Source: Thiohalocapsa marina (GTDB lineage Bacteria > Pseudomonadota > Gammaproteobacteria > Chromatiales > Chromatiaceae). Taken from it: a DNA stretch of 64,000 nucleotides. Location: the NCBI RefSeq assembly GCF_008632335.1, contig NZ_VWXX01000010.1, forward strand, positions 1-64,000. Direction: 5' to 3'. Within the stretch, counting starts at the first letter, position 1; each line of letters starts with the position of its first letter. Made by a program: the position numbers and the translations under genes. The notes under the pieces are model-generated. The model saw only the letters and a list, made by a program, of their open reading frames with translations, was not told the DNA's origin and did no database searches. Shown piece after piece: positions 58,002-64,000 of this stretch.

Positions 58002-58073
58002 ATCCGGGGAGTGTCCGGGCTGATCGAGTAAGCGTCTCCCTGGAGAAACGCCGGCGATGTCAGGGGTGATCCC

Positions 58074-59207
58074 ATGCGACTGTTCCATTCGATCTTCGGC
58101 GCCCATCACCATCCCGCCGCCTATCCGGCGTCATTGGTCGACCTGGCCATCGAACGAGCGGTGGATGCCACCGATGCCCGTCTGCGGCTGCTCGCCGGCT
58201 ATCGCAAGCAGTTGCGCCGGCCGGTGATGGCCGCCATCGACCACGTGATTGCGCTGGTGGATGCGATCGGCGAGCCGGTGCCCACGGGCATCCGCGGTTA
58301 TGCCGACGAACCCCGACTGGCCGCCGTCTTTGCGTCGCCGGCGGACATGCTCGAGAGACTGGGTAGCGATCAGGCATTGGCAGATCTCTTGTCAGACTCG
58401 GCGACTGCTGCGGCGGAGCGTCTGCCACAACGCCCAGCGCCGCGTTTTGCCCACCATTCAGTGGCTGTTCCGGTTGCAGGTACGGGCAAAGGCCTGATGG
58501 GGCAGGGTGGTGGCAACGACGACGATCCTGGTCAGGAGACGAATCATGTGTTCGCGCTGCTGCTGTGCAAGCGGAGTGAGCGCACGGTGCTGGGCGTCGA
58601 CCTGGTGGATGACCGGATCACCCGCGATGTGCGGCAGGTGGCGGTCAGTTTCGATCGCCACCGGCTGCTCGACCCGATGCTGAGCGAGACCGAACATCGG
58701 CGGCACCTCAAGCGCCGCGGGTTCGATCATTTGCTGACCCTGGCGCTGACGCGCATGGCCGAGGTGCAGGTGGAGGAGGCGGACCTGCTCCGACAGCGCG
58801 ATCTGTTGCGTCGGAAACGGGCAGCGCTGCAGCGTGGCGGCTGGAGTTTCGAGGCGGGGGACGCCGGCCGTCCGGATCCCGCGGCGTTGCAGACCGAACT
58901 GGAGGCCATCACCCAGCGTCTGTCGGCGCTGGGCGCAGACAACAACCTCCTGCGCACGCATCTGCGCATCGTTGTCGAGGTCCTGCAGGATGCGCCGCAA
59001 CAGTTATGGGCAGAACCCCTGACGCTCTCCCTGGATGCCATGAATATCCAGCGTGACGCCAACGACGCCTCCGCGCGCCACGTCCACCTGTGGGAACTGT
59101 GCACCGCCGCTGGCCGGCGCGAGACCATGCTGCCGCTGAACATCCCCGTCGCCGAACTCCCCGCACACGAAGATCTGGTCACCGCCGCGCGGCGCTACCT
59201 GTACTAA
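58074..59207 (+). CDS. Conserved-looking protein of unknown function
   Basis: 377 residues. Soluble: no signal peptide or membrane helix. The N-terminal part is helical (LVDLAIERAVDATDARLRLL, AGYRKQLRRPVMAAIDHVIA). The middle is a beta-rich domain (VFALLLCKRSERTVLGVDLV) and residues 225-290 hold a coiled coil (EADLLRQRDLLRRKRAALQR). The C-terminal part has VTAARRYLY. No family recognised, and no characteristic neighbour apart from purE. Confidence 0.7.
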   Translation: MRLFHSIFGAHHHPAAYPASLVDLAIERAVDATDARLRLLAGYRKQLRRPVMAAIDHVIALVDAIGEPVPTGIRGYADEPRLAAVFASPADMLERLGSDQALADLLSDSATAAAERLPQRPAPRFAHHSVAVPVAGTGKGLMGQGGGNDDDPGQETNHVFALLLCKRSERTVLGVDLVDDRITRDVRQVAVSFDRHRLLDPMLSETEHRRHLKRRGFDHLLTLALTRMAEVQVEEADLLRQRDLLRRKRAALQRGGWSFEAGDAGRPDPAALQTELEAITQRLSALGADNNLLRTHLRIVVEVLQDAPQQLWAEPLTLSLDAMNIQRDANDASARHVHLWELCTAAGRRETMLPLNIPVAELPAHEDLVTAARRYLY

Positions 59208-59247
59208 GGTATCGGTACAGTATATGGATTGCCAGAAATGGTGATTG

Positions 59248-59799
59248 TCAGGGGCGGGTGCGGGCGACGGTGTCGGCGGTGATTTCGCCGGCGGCCATGC
59301 GTTCCACCTTGTGCATGACCTGCTCTTCCAGCGCCTGTTTGAAGGCGCTGATCCGCGCCAGTACGGCGGGGTCGGCGCTGCCGATGATCTGGGCCGCTAG
59401 CAGGCCGGCGTTTCTGGCGCCGTTGATGGCCACGGTGGCCACCGGTACGCCGGCGGGCATCTGCACGATGGACAGCAGCGAGTCCTGGCCGGACAGGCTG
59501 GAGGTCTTGACCGGCACGCCGATGACCGGCAACGGCGTGATGGCGGCGGCCATGCCCGGCAGATGGGCGGCACCGCCGGCTCCGGCGATGATGGCCCGCA
59601 GCCCCCGTGAGACGGCGGAATCGGCATAGTCGTACAGCCGTTTCGGCGTGCGGTGGGCGGAGACGATGGTCATTTCGTAGCCGATGCCCAACTCATCCAG
59701 GACATCTGCGGCGGCCTGCATCACCGGCAGGTCGGAATCGCTGCCCATGATGATGCCGACCATGATGGGGGCGGTTGCTGGCGTGTGGTCTGTGGTCAT
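59248..59799 (-). CDS. purE: N5-carboxyaminoimidazole ribonucleotide mutase
   Basis: 183 residues. Class I Pur[18 protein letters not shown] and [14 protein letters not shown] carry the substrate residues, followed by [16 protein letters not shown] and [13 protein letters not shown]. Rearranges N5-CAIR to CAIR in purine synthesis. Its start overlaps the purK stop by four bases, so it is the last gene of a purKE unit on the minus strand. Confidence 0.96.
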   Translation of the reverse strand: MTTDHTPATAPIMVGIIMGSDSDLPVMQAAADVLDELGIGYEMTIVSAHRTPKRLYDYADSAVSRGLRAIIAGAGGAAHLPGMAAAITPLPVIGVPVKTSSLSGQDSLLSIVQMPAGVPVATVAINGARNAGLLAAQIIGSADPAVLARISAFKQALEEQVMHKVERMAAGEITADTVARTRP

Positions 59800-60965
59800 G
59801 GCTTTTCCTCGCCGGTGATGCGGATCAGGTCGCGGACGCGCTCCGCCTTGGCCCGCGCCTGTTCGATATCGGGATCCAGCACGGTGACATGACCCATCTT
59901 GCGATGCGCACCGGTGCTGGCCTTGCCGTAGAAATGGACCGACACACCGGGGATGGACAGCGCCGCGCGCAGGCCATGGATGACCGGCCGGCCGGCGTAG
60001 CCGGGCTCGCCCAGCAGGTTGATCATGGCCGCCGGCATCAGCAGGTCGGTGGCCCCCAGCGGCAGCCCGGTGATGGCCCGCAGGTGCTGTTCGAACTGGT
60101 CGGTCATGCAGGCCTCGATGGTGTAGTGGCCCGAATTGTGGGTGCGCGGCGCGACCTCGTTCACCAGCAGTTGGCCGTCCCGGGTCAGGAACAGCTCCAC
60201 GCCGAAGATGCCGACACCGGCGAGGGACTCGACGGTGTCGATGGCCAGCCGTTGCGCCGCTTCGGCGACGTCGGCCGGGATCCGGGCCGGTGCCAGTAGC
60301 AGATCGAGGATGTTCTCGCCCGGGCGAAAGCCCATCTCCACCACTGGGTAACTGCGCACGTCGCCGTCCTGGCCGCGGGCCACCATCACCGCCAGTTCCT
60401 TGTCGGCGGGGACGAAGCGCTCCAGCAGCGACGGCACCGGCAGATGCCGGTCGAACTCGGTGGCGGACCGCAGGATCTGCACCCCGCGTCCGTCGTAGCC
60501 GCCGCGCCGAGCCTTCTGCACTAGCGGGTAGCCGAAGGCCTCGAACTGTGCCGCCTGCGGGTCATCAGCGGCGACAAAGGGGGCATTGGGGATGCCGGCT
60601 TCGGTCAGCACCTGCTTCTGGCGCAGCTTGTCCTGAATGTCCGCCAGCAGCTCAGGGCAGGGAAAGATCCGCCGGCCGCGGCGCGACAGATCCGCCAGGG
60701 TGTCGGTGTCGATGTCCTCGATGTCGAAGGTGGCGACGTCGCAGGACTCCACCAGCTCGCGCAGTGCCGCCGGGTCGTGATAATTGCCCACGATCTGGTG
60801 TCCCGACACCTGGCCCGCTGGGGAATTGGGCGTTGGGTCGAGCACCACGCAGGTGCAGCCGATGCGCTTGGCGGCCTTGACCATCATCCGGCCGAGCTGG
60901 CCGCCGCCGATGATGCCGATGCGTGCCACCGGGTAAGTGAACACGTCTGTGTCCGAATGCGTCAT
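59796..60965 (-). CDS. purK: N5-carboxyaminoimidazole ribonucleotide synthase
   Basis: 389 residues. ATP-grasp enzyme: [20 protein letters not shown] at the N-terminus, [18 protein letters not shown] in the ATP lid, and [20 protein letters not shown] in the metal site. [16 protein letters not shown] is the family signature. It overlaps both purE and the LysR gene by four bases. Confidence 0.96.
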   Translation of the reverse strand: MTHSDTDVFTYPVARIGIIGGGQLGRMMVKAAKRIGCTCVVLDPTPNSPAGQVSGHQIVGNYHDPAALRELVESCDVATFDIEDIDTDTLADLSRRGRRIFPCPELLADIQDKLRQKQVLTEAGIPNAPFVAADDPQAAQFEAFGYPLVQKARRGGYDGRGVQILRSATEFDRHLPVPSLLERFVPADKELAVMVARGQDGDVRSYPVVEMGFRPGENILDLLLAPARIPADVAEAAQRLAIDTVESLAGVGIFGVELFLTRDGQLLVNEVAPRTHNSGHYTIEACMTDQFEQHLRAITGLPLGATDLLMPAAMINLLGEPGYAGRPVIHGLRAALSIPGVSVHFYGKASTGAHRKMGHVTVLDPDIEQARAKAERVRDLIRITGEEKP

Positions 60966-61993
60966 GCCGGTTCCTCCGGGCGACTGTGCTTGAGGCGGGT
61001 GCGGTCGAAGGCGGCCTGGGCCTCGGCCAGGCGGGCGCGCACCTCGGGCTCGTATTCCATGGCGAAATCGAGGAAGGTGCGCGCCACCAGCGACAGCTCG
61101 CGACCGCGCCAGTACACCAGATGCCAGCGCCGCATGATGGGAAAGCCCTCCACGTCCAGCAGCGCCAGTTGTCCGCCGGCGCTTTCCAGCGTCAGCGAGT
61201 GCAGCGACAGCGCGGAGATGCCCAGCCCGCCGACGATGGCGTGCTTGATGGCCTCGTTGCTACCCAACTCCATGCGCACCTGGGGCTGTACGCCGAGGGC
61301 GGTGAAATGCTTCAGCACCGCGTCGCGGATGCCGGAGCCAGGCTCGCGCAGGATCAGGTTTTCGCCAGCCAGGCGGGCCAGCGGGATGTCCCGTTCCTGC
61401 ACCAGTGGATGATCCGCGCGCGCCACCATCACCAGCGGGTTGGGGGCGAAGGGGGTGGTCTCGATCTCGTCGTCGTCCTCCCGCGGCTGGCCGGTGACGT
61501 AGAGGTCGTCATCGTGCGCCCGCAACCGCTCGGCGATGTGCTCGCGGTTGGTGACCTGTAGCGACACGTCGATGCCGGGATAGCGCAGACAGAAGGCGCC
61601 GAGGATCTCCGGCGCCACGGATGCGGCGGTGGTAAGCACGCCGAGCCGCAGTCGCCCGCGGCGCAGCTGTTTCAGGTCGGACAGCTTGACGTCGAGGTTC
61701 GACAGCGAACCCAGGATCTCGCGGCAGGAGGCGTACACCTGCCGACCGGCGTCGGTGGGCTCGACGCTGCGTCCGGTCTGGCGGAACAGGGGCGTTCCCA
61801 GAGTGTCGGCCAGCTTCTTGATCTGCATCGACACCGTCGGCTGGCTCAGGAAAAGCTCCTCGGCGGCGCGGGTGAAGCTGCCCAGGCGGCAGATCGCCTC
61901 CAGCACCTGCAACTGGCGCAGCGTCGTGTGCCGGATCAGATACTCGGCCCCGCCGTCGGACACGGTGGCCTGGGCGTCTTTCGTGTCGGCCAT
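60962..61993 (-). CDS. LysR-family regulator, CbbR-like
   Basis: 343 residues. The winged helix (TLRQLQVLEAICRLGSFTRA, AEELFLSQPTVSMQIKKLAD) is close to CbbR-type regulators of CO2-fixation genes; the rest is a LysR substrate-binding domain. Oriented with purK (4-bp overlap) and not beside cbb genes here. CbbR identity is a similarity inference; a regulator of another autotrophy or sulfur gene is possible. Confidence 0.75.
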   Translation of the reverse strand: MADTKDAQATVSDGGAEYLIRHTTLRQLQVLEAICRLGSFTRAAEELFLSQPTVSMQIKKLADTLGTPLFRQTGRSVEPTDAGRQVYASCREILGSLSNLDVKLSDLKQLRRGRLRLGVLTTAASVAPEILGAFCLRYPGIDVSLQVTNREHIAERLRAHDDDLYVTGQPREDDDEIETTPFAPNPLVMVARADHPLVQERDIPLARLAGENLILREPGSGIRDAVLKHFTALGVQPQVRMELGSNEAIKHAIVGGLGISALSLHSLTLESAGGQLALLDVEGFPIMRRWHLVYWRGRELSLVARTFLDFAMEYEPEVRARLAEAQAAFDRTRLKHSRPEEPA

Positions 61994-61995
61994 GG

Positions 61996-62637
61996 TCAGT
62001 CGACGCGCATCATGAGCGCATCGTGGCCGTTGCGTTTGAGCCGCGACTTGAGCGCGTCCGCGTCCGCCCGGGTGAAGCGGCCGGTGCGTACCCGATGGTA
62101 GGTCTGTCCGCTGGCAATGGTAACGGTCTGGATGGAGGTCTGCACCCCCAGCATGGCCAGCTGTGCCTTCAGCCGCTCGGCGTCGCCAGTCTTGCGAAAG
62201 GAGCCCACCTGCAGCAGGTAGGTAGGGCCGTTGCCGGGAGGGCTGGCCGGAGTCGGAGCCGGCGTGGCCTTGGCGGTATCGGGCACGGCGGGCGTCGGCT
62301 TGGCCGGGGTTGGCGCCGATGGTTGCGCGGGCGATTGCCCCGGCAGCGGCGGCAGGGCGACCGGTTCCGGCTCGCGTTCGGCGGGCACCACGACTTCTTC
62401 CTCCGGCAGCAGGCTGTAGAAGTCGAACTTGGGTTTCGGCGTCGGGGCGGCCGGACGGGCGTCCGCGGCTGTCTCTGCCACCGTGGCCGCGCCGGACTGA
62501 TCTGCCCGCATCCAGGCGACGCCGACGGCAAAGCCGCCGAGCAGGCCGCCAAGCAGGAACCAGAAGGCGCAGGTGCCGCGTCGCTGCGTGCGCTTGCGCG
62601 GTCGCGCCGGCGAACCCTTGCGATAGTCCAGGGTCAT
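61996..62637 (-). CDS. SPOR-domain membrane protein (FtsN-like)
   Basis: 213 residues. A basic N-terminus (RPRKRTQRRG) and a single membrane helix (CAFWFLLGGLLGGFAVGVAW) are followed by a Pro/Ala-rich linker and a C-terminal SPOR domain (TYLLQVGSFRKTGDAERLKA, YHRVRTGRFTRADADALKSR). SPOR domains bind denuded peptidoglycan at the septum. It lies downstream of argS on the minus strand, where FtsN-like genes are commonly found. Confidence 0.85.
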   Translation of the reverse strand: MTLDYRKGSPARPRKRTQRRGTCAFWFLLGGLLGGFAVGVAWMRADQSGAATVAETAADARPAAPTPKPKFDFYSLLPEEEVVVPAEREPEPVALPPLPGQSPAQPSAPTPAKPTPAVPDTAKATPAPTPASPPGNGPTYLLQVGSFRKTGDAERLKAQLAMLGVQTSIQTVTIASGQTYHRVRTGRFTRADADALKSRLKRNGHDALMMRVD

Positions 62638-62688
62638 TGTTTCCGATCTCCGCTTGCTGCTCGTGGATGGTCGGCGTGCCGGCCTGGC

Positions 62689-64000
62689 CTACATCCGGTC
62701 CGGTGCCGATACGCCGATCAGGCCGAGGCCGTTGCGCAACACCTGGCGCACCGCCAGGATCAGCTTGATGCGGGCGTCACGCAGCTCGGCGTCGTCCACC
62801 AGGAACTGATGGGCGTTGTAGTAGGTGTGGAAGTCGTTGGCCAGTTCGCGCAGGTAGTTGGTCACCTGGTGGGGCTCTGCCGTCATGGCGGCGCCTTCCA
62901 CCACCTCGGGCCAGCGCGACAGCGAGCGCAGCAGCGCCTGCTCATGCGCCTCGCTCAGGCGCTGCAGATTGACCGTTCCGCGGCTCGGCTCCACCGGCAT
63001 GCACTTGTCCGCCGCCTGGCGCAGCACGCTCTCGACGCGGGCATGGGCATATTGCACGTAGTAGACCGGATTGTCGGCGGACTGGCTCTTGGCCAGGTCC
63101 AGGTCGAAGTCCATGTGCTGCTCGCAGCGGCGCATCACGTAAAAGAAGCGCGCGGCATCCCGGCCGACCTCCTTGCGCAGCTGCCGCAGGGTGACGAACT
63201 CGCCGGAGCGGGTGGACATCTGCACCTTCTCGCCGCCGCGATAGAGCACGGCGAACTGCACCAGCAGCACCTCCAGCCGGTCGGCATCGTCGCCCAGGGC
63301 CTTCAGCGCACCCTTCACCCGCGGCACATAGCCGTGGTGGTCGGCGCCCCAGATGTCGATGACGCGCTCGAAGCCGCGCTCCAGCTTGTCCATGTGGTAG
63401 GCGATGTCGGAGGCGAAGTACGTGGTCTGGCCGTTCTCGCGCTCGATCACCCGGTCCTTCTCGTCGCCGAAATCGGTGGAACGGAACCACAGGGCGCCGG
63501 CCTGCTCGTAGACATGGCCCGCCTCGCGCAACCGCTCGATGGCCTTGTTCACGGCGCCGCTCTCGGTCAGTGCGCGTTCGGAGTACCACTCCTGGTAGTC
63601 CACGCCGAACTCGTGCAGGTCGGCGCGGATGTCGTCGAGGATGGTGTTCAGCCCCAGCTCGAACACGAATCGATAGCGGTTGTCGCCGAGCAGGCGCTTG
63701 GCGGCGGCGATCAGGGCATCGATGTGGGCCTCCTTGTCGCCGTCGGGTTCGTCGTCGCGCTGGTCCGGCGGCACGCCCCTGAAGACTTTCAGCGCGTCAG
63801 CGCGGTAGTCGTCGCCGTGCTCGCGGTGCAGGGTGGCGGCGATGTCCCAGACGTAGTCGCCCTTGTAGCCGTTGCTCGGGAAGCCGAGTGACTCGCCGCA
63901 GAGTTCCAGATAGCGCAGCCAGACGGAGGTGGCCAGGATGTCCATCTGCCGGCCGGCGTCGTTGACGTAGTACTCGCGATGTACCGAATAGCCCACCGCG
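62689..64000 (-). CDS. argS: Arginyl-tRNA synthetase, C-terminal part (cut by the window end)
   Basis: 437 residues seen, of about 580 expected; the N-terminus with the HIGH motif lies beyond 64000. Class I synthetase: [39 protein letters not shown], the KMSKS-like loop [15 protein letters not shown], and a DALR anticodon domain ([19 protein letters not shown]). Ends with ISAPDRM-like [11 protein letters not shown]. First visible gene of a minus-strand run argS-SPOR-LysR-purK-purE. Confidence 0.95.
   Translation of the reverse strand, partial: AVGYSVHREYYVNDAGRQMDILATSVWLRYLELCGESLGFPSNGYKGDYVWDIAATLHREHGDDYRADALKVFRGVPPDQRDDEPDGDKEAHIDALIAAAKRLLGDNRYRFVFELGLNTILDDIRADLHEFGVDYQEWYSERALTESGAVNKAIERLREAGHVYEQAGALWFRSTDFGDEKDRVIERENGQTTYFASDIAYHMDKLERGFERVIDIWGADHHGYVPRVKGALKALGDDADRLEVLLVQFAVLYRGGEKVQMSTRSGEFVTLRQLRKEVGRDAARFFYVMRRCEQHMDFDLDLAKSQSADNPVYYVQYAHARVESVLRQAADKCMPVEPSRGTVNLQRLSEAHEQALLRSLSRWPEVVEGAAMTAEPHQVTNYLRELANDFHTYYNAHQFLVDDAELRDARIKLILAVRQVLRNGLGLIGVSAPDRM

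Noticed and set aside
62023-63891. 622-residue plus-strand ORF opposite argS and the SPOR gene
   Set aside because: Antisense shadow spanning two real genes.

Overview
The window looks like a chromosomal contig from a purple sulfur gammaproteobacterium (Chromatiales-like). Three things suggest this: dissimilatory adenylylsulfate reductase (aprBA), the bacteriochlorophyll magnesium-chelatase genes bchI-bchD-bchO, and high-GC proteobacterial housekeeping genes. The assignment is inference; no rRNA or other placing marker is present.

Layout. 1-545: fragment of an IS91-type transposase running into a homopolymer-rich, probably unreliable contig end. 0.7-5.0 kb: two secreted proteins, one of them a 1121-residue eight-repeat protein with an IPTL-CTERM-like anchor. 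5.0-5.9 kb: a graveyard of a WYL-type regulator, an IS630 transposase fragment and MITE-like palindromes. 5.9-8.7 kb: aprA and aprB (minus strand) with a good sigma70-type promoter. 8.9-13.0 kb: rsmE, a small unknown gene and polA. 13.0-14.5 kb: a succinate-semialdehyde-type dehydrogenase. 14.6 kb: the 3' end (domains V and VI) of a group II intron.

15.1-33.3 kb: a complete-looking type I-C CRISPR-Cas locus in canonical order (cas3-cas5c-cas8c-cas7c-cas4-cas1-cas2, then leader and array). The array has 152 repeats and 151 spacers by hand count. Three features stand out. A VapB/AbrB-type antitoxin gene with no adjacent toxin sits between cas7 and cas4. cas4 is split by a frameshift/deletion exactly between its catalytic motifs. 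The array repeatedly contains near-duplicate spacers, including two (positions 60 and 151) whose differences are all synonymous in a frame reading VNAARVSFGK, a peptide resembling phage ThyX thymidylate synthase. A 22-nt sequence recurs in inverted orientation on the two sides of the locus.

33.4-42.4 kb: a truncated nuclease-like ORF, an outer-membrane efflux protein plus HlyD-type adaptor with no inner-membrane pump, a saccharopine-dehydrogenase-like enzyme, a frameshifted META-domain protein, and an SdsA1-type alkylsulfatase with an outer-membrane barrel. 42.5-44.5 kb: a divergent histidine kinase/FixJ-type regulator pair. 44.6-51.9 kb: a dense plus-strand run gshB-apbE-tonB-yqgE-ruvX-pyrR-pyrB-pyrC', in which the last gene encodes a dihydroorotase-like protein lacking the metal-binding histidines. 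52.2-56.0 kb: bchI-bchD-bchO with ATGA-type overlaps. 56.0-59.2 kb: speA and an unknown gene, separated by another MITE-like element. 59.2-64.0 kb (minus strand): argS (cut by the window end), a SPOR-domain protein, a LysR/CbbR-like regulator, purK and purE.

No tRNA or rRNA gene was recognised.
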